Source: Methanocella conradii HZ254 (GTDB taxonomy: Archaea; Halobacteriota; Methanocellia; Methanocellales; Methanocellaceae). From it: a DNA stretch of 64,000 nt. Below the pieces are notes generated by a model that saw only the letters and a program-made list of their open reading frames with translations, searched no databases and had not been told where the DNA came from. Location of the stretch: the NCBI RefSeq assembly GCF_000251105.1, contig NC_017034.1, positions 248,001 through 312,000 of the forward strand, written 5' to 3'. The translations under genes were made by a program, and so were the position numbers. Below are positions 18,303 through 27,151 of the stretch, one piece after another. Within the stretch, counting starts at the first letter, position 1. The number at the start of each line of letters is the position of its first letter.

Positions 18303-18366
18303 GATGATGGGGACGTGGAGCCGAGAAGGCCCACGTGCTTCAGCCGTGGGATGAATTGGCCACTCA
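18303..18366 (+). ncRNA. Solitary TnpB-type guide RNA (omega/reRNA) scaffold-like element
   Basis: This segment has the form seen at the 3' end of archaeal IS200/IS605-IS1341 tnpB genes: a GAGAAG lead, a hairpin CCCACG (18330-18335) / CGTGGG (18345-18350) with a TTCA-containing loop, then GATGAAT. An outer helix, GTGG (18315-18318) plus CC (18321-18322), pairs with GGCCAC (18358-18363). A TCAC follows at once, as at right ends of such elements. There is no tnpB: the upstream gene is Usp on the other strand. Known family: sotRNA/reRNA of IS1341-type transposons. A second copy lies at 50685-50745. Expression is unknown. Confidence 0.5.
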
Positions 18367-18466
18367 CCGTAGCCACGCCAATATAAAAGAGCCATCTGCC
18401 CGACCATCGTTTTTATATCGCCAATGGCAAAAAACCATTATATTAATCAACACGGCACGCCGCCCA

Positions 18467-18478
18467 AAATATTTATTG
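18467..18478 (+). promoter_or_regulatory. TATA box of the RNB exoribonuclease gene
   Basis: AAATATTTATTG predicts a transcript start near 18500, which would make the ATG at 18504 a leaderless start and exclude the GTG at 18489. Confidence 0.55.
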
Positions 18479-18503
18479 AAGAAGAGGGGTGATAAGAGGT
18501 GCG

Positions 18504-20267
18504 ATGTACAGGGGCGTGACCATCGATGATAGGGCCACCATGGATATGGACGACGCCATATGGGTGGATGCCGCCGAGGACGGGAGCTGGAAGGTCAGGG
18601 TCATGGTCGCAGACGTGGCGAGGGCCGCCCAGCCTCGCTCTAAGCTAGATGGCATTGCGATGGCCAGAGTCGAGACCAGGTATTTCGCCAGAGGCAGCAG
18701 CCCGATGCTCCCGAGACGCCTCTCTGAGGAAAAGCTTTCGCTGTGGCCGGGAGAGCCAAAGAGCGTGCTCGTGGTAGATATTGATCTCGATGAGAGGCTG
18801 AACGTCCTCGACACCAGGCTTTCCATGGGCACTATGGAAAGCGAGGCGAGGCTATCCTACTCCGACGTTCCTCTTATACTTTCGGATGCCGGGCACCCGC
18901 AGCACTCCCTTATTGAGACAGCCCGCCGCCTGGCGCAGGGCCTCTTAATGGTGCGCAGGAACCGCGGGGCGCTAGTGTATTACGACGTGAATACCGGCTG
19001 GGTGACTGGCGAGGAGGGCACGCTGAAAAAGCTGAAGAGCCGCGAGGATACCATAGGCTACGTCATCATCCAGGAGCTTATGATACTCGCGAACATGGCG
19101 GTGGCCGAGTACGCGGTCAAGAATGACGTCCCCATATTATTTCGTAACCACACGGCCAGGAGCGCTGCACCCGAGCGAGAGGAGCTGATGAAGCTGCTCG
19201 AGAGCGCCGCCGTGGTGCCCGCGGAGCGCCTCGCGACCATAAGGCGCACCACTAGTTTGATGTTCAACAGGGCGGAGTATGGGGCTTCCATCCTGGGGCA
19301 CTTCGGCCTGAACCTGGGAGTGTACACCCACTTCACCTCGCCCATCCGCCGGTATGCCGACCTCGTGAACCACCAGCAGCTTCGGGCGCACATCATGGGG
19401 AAGCCCCTGCCTTACTCAAAAGAGAATATTAGCGGGATCGCTGCGCACATCAACCGGAAGCTTATCGAGTACGATGAGGCGAGAAGCGAGTACATGAAGA
19501 AAAAGGCGGACCGCATGGCTGAGGAGGCCATCCAGGCAGGCCAGATTGAGGGGGTGGGCGATAAGGAGTTCGAGCACATCACCAAGCTTCTCATTAGAGG
19601 AGGAGAGGATTGCCCCGAAGCTTATCATGGCGCTTTTCTGAGCCGCCTGGCATCCGGGAAGATGCCGTTGCTCTGCGCCGGGCTCGTGCTGACCCAGGCT
19701 CCCGCGGGCGAGAGGTGGACAGGGCTGAAGGCCGCGCTGCTCGAGCGGCTTGCAAAGGAGCCAAACCTGGCGGTAACCGTGTTTAACCTCGCACAACAGA
19801 TATCAGGCTGGCCTATGCCATCTTATGATATCACCGGTACCCATCTGGCGTTCACCGCCAGGGCCACCGTCCAGCTTGACGGCAAGAGCTACGAGTCGGG
19901 CGAGTTCAAGGACGCCTCGAAGAAGGGTGCCATGCAGCGCGCATCGGTGGGGCTGCTTGCGTCCATACTCGGCCTGCCCGTCCCGGCGATGGCTCCGCCG
20001 CGGCTGGCACAGCCTGCCCCCGTGAATGCGGAAATAGCCATAAACACTTCGAAGGACCCCATCGTGGCCCTGCAGGAGTATGGCCAGGCTAATAAGCTTC
20101 CGCTTCCATCCTATTCCTTTAGCATGGATGGGCCGCCCAATAAGCCCCTCATCACCTGTACGTGCGTTTTTAATTCAATCACGGCCACGGGGCAGGCCTC
20201 TAGCAAGCAGAGGGCCAAGCGCCGGGCCGCTAAAGCCGTAATCGATATTTTGCTAGGCCTTCAGTGA
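18504..20267 (+). CDS. RNB-family 3'-5' exoribonuclease with C-terminal dsRNA-binding-like domains
   Basis: RNase II/R-type exoribonuclease of 587 aa. The RNB domain starts at the N-terminus: VTIDDRATMDMDDAI keeps all four metal-binding Asp residues of RNase II (pattern IDxxxTxDMDD). A later segment (HFTSPIRRYADLVNHQQL) is the classical RNB motif. The cold-shock and S1 domains of RNase II/R are absent. Two regions in the last 170 residues look like dsRNA-binding domains; the last ends SSKQRAKRRAAKAVIDIL, the usual basic helix. RNB enzymes occur only in some archaea, since the exosome does most 3'-5' decay. The start follows the TATA box at 18467. Confidence 0.85.
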   Translation: MYRGVTIDDRATMDMDDAIWVDAAEDGSWKVRVMVADVARAAQPRSKLDGIAMARVETRYFARGSSPMLPRRLSEEKLSLWPGEPKSVLVVDIDLDERLNVLDTRLSMGTMESEARLSYSDVPLILSDAGHPQHSLIETARRLAQGLLMVRRNRGALVYYDVNTGWVTGEEGTLKKLKSREDTIGYVIIQELMILANMAVAEYAVKNDVPILFRNHTARSAAPEREELMKLLESAAVVPAERLATIRRTTSLMFNRAEYGASILGHFGLNLGVYTHFTSPIRRYADLVNHQQLRAHIMGKPLPYSKENISGIAAHINRKLIEYDEARSEYMKKKADRMAEEAIQAGQIEGVGDKEFEHITKLLIRGGEDCPEAYHGAFLSRLASGKMPLLCAGLVLTQAPAGERWTGLKAALLERLAKEPNLAVTVFNLAQQISGWPMPSYDITGTHLAFTARATVQLDGKSYESGEFKDASKKGAMQRASVGLLASILGLPVPAMAPPRLAQPAPVNAEIAINTSKDPIVALQEYGQANKLPLPSYSFSMDGPPNKPLITCTCVFNSITATGQASSKQRAKRRAAKAVIDILLGLQ

Positions 20268-20325
20268 CCTTTGGCTTTTTTAAGAAAAGGTTATATCCTT
20301 AAAGCAGGATATCCGGTTGTTAAGC

Positions 20326-23085
20326 ATGGCTGGCATGTCAAGTGGAGGCCGAGTGGACATTTCAATGACGAGGCCGGCGCTGTCCTTCTTTGTGGTAATG
20401 GCGCTATTGCTGCCAATAGCGCCCGTATCGATTGGCGATGCGCCTGGGGGCCTCGCCATTTCTAATTCCAGCGTCTCCACTTATATCATCGTTTTTGACG
20501 ATACGCCGTATGCCAGCGCTATGACGGCGCAGAGCGCGTCCGACCTGGTCGCATCCTGCGGAGGGCAGGTCAAGTATCGCTATAACGTCATCAATGGCAT
20601 GGCCGTTACGCTCCCTGATAGTATGGCAGAAAAGATAAGGTCGTTGCCGAACGTTAAATACGTTGAGAAAGATCAGCCAGTCCACATTTTGCTTGACGCG
20701 GCCGTTCCGCAGATTGGCGCGGACCAGGCGTGGGCTGAAGGCTATACGGGGGAGGGGGTCAAGGTCGCCGTCATCGATACCGGCGTCGATGCCGGCCACC
20801 CCGACCTGAATGGCGGTAAAGTGGTTGCGTGGGCCGACTTTGTCAACGGGAGCAACTCTACGCCGTATGATGATAATGGCCATGGCACCCATGTTTCAAG
20901 CATCATAGCAGGCACCGGCAATGCCTCTGGAGGAAAATACCTGGGAGTGGCGCCGAACGCCAGCCTGCTGGCCGCTAAAGCACTCGACGGGTCAGGCTCC
21001 GGGTATTATACGAACATCATAAAGGGAATGGATTGGGCCGTGCAAAATGGCGCCCAGGTAATATCTATGTCGCTGGGCGGCAACCACTCTCCGGCAATGG
21101 ACGAGGCAGTCAGTAACGCTGTTAATAAAGGGGTCGTCGTAGTGGTCGCAGCCGGCAACGGTGGCCCGAGCCCCGGTACTATCTCATGCCCCGGGGATAG
21201 CCCGGATGCCATCACCGTTGGGGCGGTCGATAAAAGCGACTTGATCGCAAACTTCAGCTCTCGTGGCCCTACGTATGACGGCCGCATAAAGCCGGACGTC
21301 ACCAACGTGGGAGTAAATGTTACTGCCGCAAACGCTGGAGGAACGGCGGCTACTGGATACTATATATCGATGAGCGGCACCAGCATGGCCACCCCCATGA
21401 CCGCTGGCGTGGTAGCGCTAATGCTCCAGAAAAACTCGTCGCTGACGCCCGCGCAAGTAAAAAATATACTGGCACAGACGGCAAAGCCAATGAAAGTTAA
21501 CGAGACGGACCCCATACCTAATAATGACTATGGCTGGGGGCGCGTGCAGGCGAAATACGCTCTGGACAACGTCACGTATAGTGTTTCAGGCTATAGCTCC
21601 AGCTATCTATCGGATACTATTAATGGCACCATGATTCCTGGCGATTATAACGTTACCATAACTATGCTAAACAATGGTACTCAGCCCTGGTCCAGGGCGA
21701 CCAACGTCACTCTTCATAGCATTGGCGATGCCGCCAATCTCAGCGCTCAGATTATTCAACTACCCGATAATGTAATAATACCGCCAGGCCAGCAATACGT
21801 ATGGCTTTTTAATATAAATGCTACCACGCTCGGCGAGTATAACCTGACGTATCAGATGTATGTCAATAATACGCCCATAGGCGATACAGTAATACATCCT
21901 ATGCGGGTCAAAGACGCCATTCAGCCGGGCAATATGACGTTCGTCAATTCAAGTTATGAGGCGTTTAAGTCATCCTCTTTGATTAACTTAACAGTTCAAA
22001 GGGTCGACGGTTTCGATAATGGCATCACCGTGAAATGCTCGGCAAGTGGTGGCAATGGCACTGCGGGCATAGATTTTTCCCCTGCAAGCGGCCTTGTTGT
22101 GTTTGCACAGGACCAGCCGTATGCTAATTTTACTGTAAATATATACAACAATGGTACGTATACGGGAGATAAGTCGGTAAATTTCACGTTAAGCGACCCG
22201 ACGGGCGGCGCAGGCCTGGGGGCTCTCCAAACAACCACGGTGACCATCATCGATGACAATCCGCGGCCGGTCCTTCAGTTCAATGCCTCGAATTATATAG
22301 CCTGGGAGAACCAGTCCAATTGCCAGGTCACAGTTACCCGTACGGCCAACTCTCATGGCCCTGTATCTGTTGATTATATGGTGTGGGGTGGCAACGCGAC
22401 GCCGGGCGTCGACTATGTGCCGGCCAATGGCACCCTCAACTTCTCAGACGGCCAGACGGCTAAGGGCTTCAATGTCATAATCCTGAATAATTACACCGGC
22501 CGGGACAGGTTCGTGAACCTTACGTTAAGTAATCCCACGAATGGCTCTATACTGGGCACTCCTGCCTCGGCCGTGCTCACCATTAAAGGAGTCGAGACGG
22601 TGAATTTCACATATAGCCTGGTGAAGGGATGGAACCTCATATCGGTGCCCTTGAGCCTCTCTAACAATAGCATTGATGCATTCTTCCCGGCTGCAGTTAA
22701 GTCTAACCTGACGGACATGTGGTATTATGATAATGGCAAATGGGTCTATTATAGCGGCACGCGCGGGTATAGCCCAAAATATGCTCACCTAGTAAACGTT
22801 ACGCCTGGTAAAGGCTACTGGGTAAAAGTATCCAATAACGTATCCTTTACGGTGAATGGTATAGCTAATGGAAGCGGATTACCTGCCGTTGGCGGTGGCT
22901 GGACCATGATTGGCGTGTATGGCCTTAACCCGTCGAATGCCACCACAGCTTACCCTGGTAATAAAGATCTCTGGTATTATGATAATGGCCAGTGGTACTA
23001 TTATAGCGGCACGCGTGGCTATAGCCCGAAGTATCCGCACCTAGAAGTATTAGAGCCAGGCAAGGGCTACTGGGTACATTATTAG
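20326..23085 (+). CDS. Secreted subtilisin-like serine protease (S8) with Calx-beta and C-terminal repeat domains
   Basis: Exported S8 protease of about 919 aa. A signal peptide (hydrophobic core FFVVMALLLPIAP) is followed by an I9-type propeptide ending VKYVEKDQPVHI, then the catalytic domain with Asp in VAVIDTGVD, His in NGHGTHVSS and Ser in SGTSMATPM. After it come a CARDB-like segment, two Calx-beta-like repeats (GIDFSPASG, GVDYVPANG) and two copies of a GWNLISVPL...PGKGYWV domain with near-identical WYYDNG..YYSGTRGYSPKY blocks. No TM anchor is visible, so it may be released or bound through its repeats. It probably matures or degrades surface proteins. A TATA-like GGTTATATCC is at 20289-20298. 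Confidence 0.92.
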   Translation: MAGMSSGGRVDISMTRPALSFFVVMALLLPIAPVSIGDAPGGLAISNSSVSTYIIVFDDTPYASAMTAQSASDLVASCGGQVKYRYNVINGMAVTLPDSMAEKIRSLPNVKYVEKDQPVHILLDAAVPQIGADQAWAEGYTGEGVKVAVIDTGVDAGHPDLNGGKVVAWADFVNGSNSTPYDDNGHGTHVSSIIAGTGNASGGKYLGVAPNASLLAAKALDGSGSGYYTNIIKGMDWAVQNGAQVISMSLGGNHSPAMDEAVSNAVNKGVVVVVAAGNGGPSPGTISCPGDSPDAITVGAVDKSDLIANFSSRGPTYDGRIKPDVTNVGVNVTAANAGGTAATGYYISMSGTSMATPMTAGVVALMLQKNSSLTPAQVKNILAQTAKPMKVNETDPIPNNDYGWGRVQAKYALDNVTYSVSGYSSSYLSDTINGTMIPGDYNVTITMLNNGTQPWSRATNVTLHSIGDAANLSAQIIQLPDNVIIPPGQQYVWLFNINATTLGEYNLTYQMYVNNTPIGDTVIHPMRVKDAIQPGNMTFVNSSYEAFKSSSLINLTVQRVDGFDNGITVKCSASGGNGTAGIDFSPASGLVVFAQDQPYANFTVNIYNNGTYTGDKSVNFTLSDPTGGAGLGALQTTTVTIIDDNPRPVLQFNASNYIAWENQSNCQVTVTRTANSHGPVSVDYMVWGGNATPGVDYVPANGTLNFSDGQTAKGFNVIILNNYTGRDRFVNLTLSNPTNGSILGTPASAVLTIKGVETVNFTYSLVKGWNLISVPLSLSNNSIDAFFPAAVKSNLTDMWYYDNGKWVYYSGTRGYSPKYAHLVNVTPGKGYWVKVSNNVSFTVNGIANGSGLPAVGGGWTMIGVYGLNPSNATTAYPGNKDLWYYDNGQWYYYSGTRGYSPKYPHLEVLEPGKGYWVHY

Positions 23086-23099
23086 ATGGAGATGCTGGC

Positions 23100-23924
23100 A
23101 TGAAATATAAAATAACAAGAGTTGCTGCGATTTTAGTAATGATGATGCTCTTCTTCGGAGCGTTTGCCATAATATCTAATTCTTCAGAAGAACTGCCGCC
23201 ATCACCACCGGGTGACGCATGGGATAGTGGCGGTGGCGGCGGAAGCATTAGCTACAGCGCACCAGTCTTCCAGGCCTACACGGACCCCCTAAAATCCAGC
23301 GACGGCTCCATAATAGGGCGATTTGAGGGCAAAGACTTCAACAGCGTAATGGTCCGGGCGGAGAAAAACGGCACAGTAGGCAATACAAGCTACATCCTAA
23401 CCATAGAGGGCGAATTATACTCAGAGCCATCAGGCAATTGCTGGCTAGACATCAGCTTCCTGGAGCCCGCCTCCGCTCAGGTACCGCCGGGGATGGATGA
23501 CGGGCTAATCCTGGGGGTAATGAACGTCACCAAAAATCCAAAAGACTGGAGCTACAAGGGCGGCAGCCCGAAATACACACTCAAAATATCGGGATTAAAT
23601 ATAAGCGTTAGCCCGGATGACCCCTATTACCTGGTCAGAAGCGACGGGGTGAACTACCAGCTACTAAAGATCAGCATCGACGTATCCGGGGGTCAGGCGA
23701 CCATCAAGTTCAACCCTCCGGGGGACACAGGAGTGTTCACGATAATGAGGGCGCCAATCGCGACCCCGACTCCGACGCCCACTCCTACGCCAACTCCGGA
23801 GCCCACTCCTACGCCATTGCCCGCCAACAATGGCATATGGGGCTTCCCCATATTCATCGCCATGTTCGCGCTGGGCACTATAGTGGGCGCATCAGCTCTA
23901 TACCTGATCAGCATGCGCAGGTAA
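23100..23924 (+). CDS. Surface protein with Thr-Pro stalk and C-terminal membrane anchor
   Basis: Unrecognised exported protein of 274 aa. It has a signal peptide or N-terminal TM (VAAILVMMMLFFGAFAII), a beta-rich ectodomain (residues 45-220), a TP-repeat stalk (TPTPTPTPTPEPTPTP) and a C-terminal TM (FPIFIAMFALGTIVGASAL) ending in basic residues. It lies 14 nt after the subtilisin gene with its own GGAG site, so it is probably co-transcribed and could be a partner, substrate or anchor of the protease; that is inference. Codon use looks like the neighbours. Confidence 0.75.
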   Translation: MKYKITRVAAILVMMMLFFGAFAIISNSSEELPPSPPGDAWDSGGGGGSISYSAPVFQAYTDPLKSSDGSIIGRFEGKDFNSVMVRAEKNGTVGNTSYILTIEGELYSEPSGNCWLDISFLEPASAQVPPGMDDGLILGVMNVTKNPKDWSYKGGSPKYTLKISGLNISVSPDDPYYLVRSDGVNYQLLKISIDVSGGQATIKFNPPGDTGVFTIMRAPIATPTPTPTPTPTPEPTPTPLPANNGIWGFPIFIAMFALGTIVGASALYLISMRR

Positions 23925-23984
23925 TACACATAAAAACTAATTAACAGAAGATTTATTTTAAGTTAGCTCCCTTTACTTCATGCT

Positions 23985-25193
23985 ATGCCTCTCAAATCCG
24001 GCTTCCGCTCCCTGGCAAGCGTTGAAGACGCCCTTGATATGTTTTTAGGCTCGCTTGAGCCTCTTAATAGAGTTGAGATGGTCAGCCTTGAGGAGGCGGG
24101 CGAGCGCGTGCTGGCGGCCGATGTCAGGGCGCCAAGAGACGTGCCGCATTATGACAGGAGCGCCATGGATGGGTATGCCGTCGTGGCGTCGGACACCTTC
24201 GGCAGCGGCAAGGACGCCGGAGTCATCCTGAAGCTTACCTCGAAAGACAGCATTGTTAGCGGCGAGTGCAGGCAGGTGCACACGGGCAGCCCGATACCTG
24301 AGGGCGCCGATGCTGTGGTAATGCTGGAATACACGGAGGCGGCGGGCGACGGCGTGGAGGTGCTCGCACAGGTCTCGCCGGGCCAGAACATAGGGCTGAA
24401 GGGGGAGGACGTGAGAAAGGGCGACATCGTCTTCAGGGAGGGCAGGCTGCTTAAGCCTTCTGACGTAGGCCTGCTCGCCTCCATGGGCCTGACTGAGGTT
24501 GCCGTTTATGCGAAGCCACGGGTGCTCATCATACCCACCGGGGAGGAGATAGTTCCCAGGGGGGTGGAGCCGGCTCCGGGCCAGATGAACGAGAGCAACG
24601 GGGTGATGAATTACCTGTACGTGAAGCGTTTCGGCGGTGTGCCCACCGTCCATGGAATAGTCTCGGATGTAAAGGAAGAGCTTGCGGCCGCCCTGGATGA
24701 GGGGGCCTCTTATGACCTTATCGTTACCACGGGCGGGAGCTCCGTGGGCAAGAGGGACCTAATAGCGGAAGTATTGGCGTCAAAGGGCACTGTTTTGGTT
24801 CATGGCGTGGCCATCAAGCCGGGCAAGCCCGTCGCCCTCGGCCTCGTAGACGCGGGGGGCAAGAGAACGCCCATCGTTTGCCTGCCCGGGTATCCGGCTG
24901 CGTGCGCGGTCGACTCCATGGTGTTCGTCGACCCTGCGGTAAAAAAATTAGGGCATATGCCTCCGGCGGCTTATAGGACGCAAAAGGCCATCCTCACGAG
25001 GAAGATATACTCTGAGGCCGGATACAGGACGTATACGAGGGTATCCGTAGAGGAGGGCCGCGCGACTCCCCTGAGGACGAAGGGCGCCGGGGTGCTAAGC
25101 TCCATATCGAGGGCAGACGGCTACGTGATCACGCCGCCGGACGTGGAGGGGCACGAGGCCGGCGAGGAAGTGGAGGTGACTTTCCTTGAGTAG
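23985..25193 (+). CDS. moeA: Molybdopterin molybdotransferase MoeA
   Basis: MoeA inserts molybdenum or tungsten into adenylated molybdopterin. The 402-aa protein carries the family signatures in order: MDGYAVVASD, TGSPIPEGADAVVMLE, GEDVRKGD, IPTGEEIV, TTGGSSVGKRD and LPGYPAA. It overlaps the next moeA paralogue by 8 nt, so the pair is translationally coupled. A TATA-like AGATTTATTTTAAG is at 23948-23961. Methanogens need the cofactor for formylmethanofuran and formate dehydrogenases. Confidence 0.95.
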   Translation: MPLKSGFRSLASVEDALDMFLGSLEPLNRVEMVSLEEAGERVLAADVRAPRDVPHYDRSAMDGYAVVASDTFGSGKDAGVILKLTSKDSIVSGECRQVHTGSPIPEGADAVVMLEYTEAAGDGVEVLAQVSPGQNIGLKGEDVRKGDIVFREGRLLKPSDVGLLASMGLTEVAVYAKPRVLIIPTGEEIVPRGVEPAPGQMNESNGVMNYLYVKRFGGVPTVHGIVSDVKEELAAALDEGASYDLIVTTGGSSVGKRDLIAEVLASKGTVLVHGVAIKPGKPVALGLVDAGGKRTPIVCLPGYPAACAVDSMVFVDPAVKKLGHMPPAAYRTQKAILTRKIYSEAGYRTYTRVSVEEGRATPLRTKGAGVLSSISRADGYVITPPDVEGHEAGEEVEVTFLE

Positions 25194-27093
25194 GAAAGAG
25201 TTCAGGAGGCTTGTCTCTCTAGAAGATGCCAGGAAGGCGCTGGAGCCGTTTTATCGGCGGTCCGCCGAAAGCGTGCCCCTTGGCGAATGCTATGGCCGCA
25301 CGCTGGCTGAGGACGTGTACTCGAGAGTGGACGTGCCGGGGTTCGACAGGGCGTCCATGGACGGCTACGCGGTGAAGGCCGCCGACACATGGGGGGCGGA
25401 CGAGGAGTCGCCGAGGACGCTCAAGCTCATTGGGGCCATTCATGCGGGCGATAGGCCCACGCTGGCCGTGGAGGCGGGGACGGCCGCCGAGATAGCCACC
25501 GGGGCGGTCATGCCTGCCGGGGCGAATGCCGTAGTCATGGTCGAGAACACTGACAGTGACGGCTCTTACGTAAACGTGAGGAAGCCGGTGACACCTGGAG
25601 AGAACGTCATGCACACCGGAGCTGACGTCATGATGGGCGAGCTCGTGCTTAGAAAAGATACCAGGCTGACGTCCCGGGAGGTGAGCGTACTGGCGGCGGT
25701 GGGTTTAGATTACGTCAACGTGTACAGGATGCCCATCGTGGCCATCATGTCCACGGGCAACGAGCTGACGCCTCCGGGCACGAGGCTTGAGCCGGGGCAG
25801 ATTTACGATGTAAACGCCTACGCCGTCGGCGCCGGGGTGCGGGAGAGCGGCGGCATTCCATTATACCTGGGAATAGTCCGGGACACGCCTGAGGAGTTCC
25901 GGAAAGCGGTGCTCGACGCCACAAAAAAAGCGGACATAATCCTCACGTCGGGCAGCACCTCGGCCGGGTCCTCTGACATGATGTTTTCCACCGTGGGCTC
26001 GGTAGGCAGGATTCTCGTACACGGCATCAAGATAAAGCCAGGTAAGCCCACCATCATTGGCGAAGTCGAAGGAAAGCCATTCATCGGCCTTCCTGGATAC
26101 CCGTCGTCCGCGCTAACGATCTTCAACGAGGTCGTGGCGCCGATGGTCCGGCACATGAGCGGGCGCAGGGATAAGGCTATTAGGGAGGCCTCTGCCAGGA
26201 TGGCGCTGCGCGTGACCCTGGAGGGCGGCCGTGAGGTCCTCCTTCCCGTGGGCTTGCTGAGAGCGCCAGAAGGGCTTTACGCGTACCCTGTTGAGAAGGG
26301 CTCGGGCGCCGTATCGGCGCTTCTGGACGCCGACGGCTACGTCGAGATTGGAGAGGAGGCGCGCGTCATCGAAGAGGGCGAGCCCGTCAAGGTGCGCCTT
26401 TTTTCCGACGAGATCGCTTTCCCGGACCTATTAATAATAGGCAGCCACTGCCTCGGCATCGACGCCATCGTCCGCATGATGGCCGACAGGGGCTATACGG
26501 TGCGCTCCATCAACGTCGGCTCCATGGGGGGCCTGCGTGCCATCAGGAAGGGCATCGCCGACGTGGCTGGCATACATCTCCTGGACGAGTCGGGCACGTA
26601 CAACGAGCCTTTCGTCCGTGATATTCCTGGGGCCGTGCTCGTTAAGGGCTATATCCGGGAGCAGGGCCTCATCGTGGCGAGGGGCAATCCCCTTAATATA
26701 AAGGGCATCGCTGACCTGCCGGGCAGGCGCTTTATCAACCGCACCAAAGGCTCGGGCACGAGGACGCTGCTCGACCTCGAGCTGAAAAAGCTGGCGGACG
26801 AGCGGCATACAACGCTGAAGGCGCTGGCCGAATCCATCCCTGGCTATGACGTGGAGGCAAAAACGCACAGCGCCGTGGCATCGGCCATACTCACCGGAAA
26901 GGCCGACGTGGGCCTGGGCATAAAGACCGTGGCGGACCAGAATGGTTTAGGATTTATACCCCTCAGGGACGAGGAGTACGACTTTGTCATCAACAAGAAT
27001 AGCCTGGATAAGCCGGCCGTCAGGGCGCTCCTGGACGTGCTCAGCTCATCAGAGTTTAAGCTTAGCATTGGGCGGCTCGGGTATCGCGTATAA
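25186..27093 (+). CDS. MoeA fused to a periplasmic-binding-protein-like (LysR substrate) domain
   Basis: A 635-aa fusion. Residues 1-405 are a full MoeA (MDGYAVKAAD, TGAVMPAGANAVVMVE, SSGNEL-type STGNELTPPG, TSGSTSAGSSD, LPGYPSSA). Residues 410-635 form a PBP-like domain (LLIIGSHCLGIDAIVRMM ... RTLLDLELKKL ... AILTGKADVGLGIKTVA) found in COG1910 proteins and thought to sense molybdate or a cofactor intermediate. The start codon is TTG, inside the end of the upstream moeA. Tandem moeA and moeA-PBP genes are common in archaea, where one may serve Mo and the other W; which does which cannot be told here. Confidence 0.93.
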   Translation: MSRKEFRRLVSLEDARKALEPFYRRSAESVPLGECYGRTLAEDVYSRVDVPGFDRASMDGYAVKAADTWGADEESPRTLKLIGAIHAGDRPTLAVEAGTAAEIATGAVMPAGANAVVMVENTDSDGSYVNVRKPVTPGENVMHTGADVMMGELVLRKDTRLTSREVSVLAAVGLDYVNVYRMPIVAIMSTGNELTPPGTRLEPGQIYDVNAYAVGAGVRESGGIPLYLGIVRDTPEEFRKAVLDATKKADIILTSGSTSAGSSDMMFSTVGSVGRILVHGIKIKPGKPTIIGEVEGKPFIGLPGYPSSALTIFNEVVAPMVRHMSGRRDKAIREASARMALRVTLEGGREVLLPVGLLRAPEGLYAYPVEKGSGAVSALLDADGYVEIGEEARVIEEGEPVKVRLFSDEIAFPDLLIIGSHCLGIDAIVRMMADRGYTVRSINVGSMGGLRAIRKGIADVAGIHLLDESGTYNEPFVRDIPGAVLVKGYIREQGLIVARGNPLNIKGIADLPGRRFINRTKGSGTRTLLDLELKKLADERHTTLKALAESIPGYDVEAKTHSAVASAILTGKADVGLGIKTVADQNGLGFIPLRDEEYDFVINKNSLDKPAVRALLDVLSSSEFKLSIGRLGYRV

Positions 27094-27115
27094 TTGATGG
27101 CCGATGGCAAACTAT

Positions 27116-27133
27116 TTAGTATCGTAATACTAA
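27116..27133. promoter_or_regulatory. Palindromic operator candidate overlapping the MFS promoter
   Basis: TTAGTAT-CGTA-ATACTAA is a perfect 7+7 inverted repeat starting in the TATA-like ACTATTTAGTAT and ending 18 nt before the MFS start codon. Its position on the TATA box suggests a repressor site. The protein that binds is unknown. Confidence 0.45.
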
Positions 27134-27151
27134 CAGTGCGAAAGTGATCGC

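Noticed and set aside
23750..23820. Short tandem repeat at the DNA level (Thr-Pro codons)
   Set aside because: It is the coding repeat of a stalk region in the surface protein and needs no separate feature.
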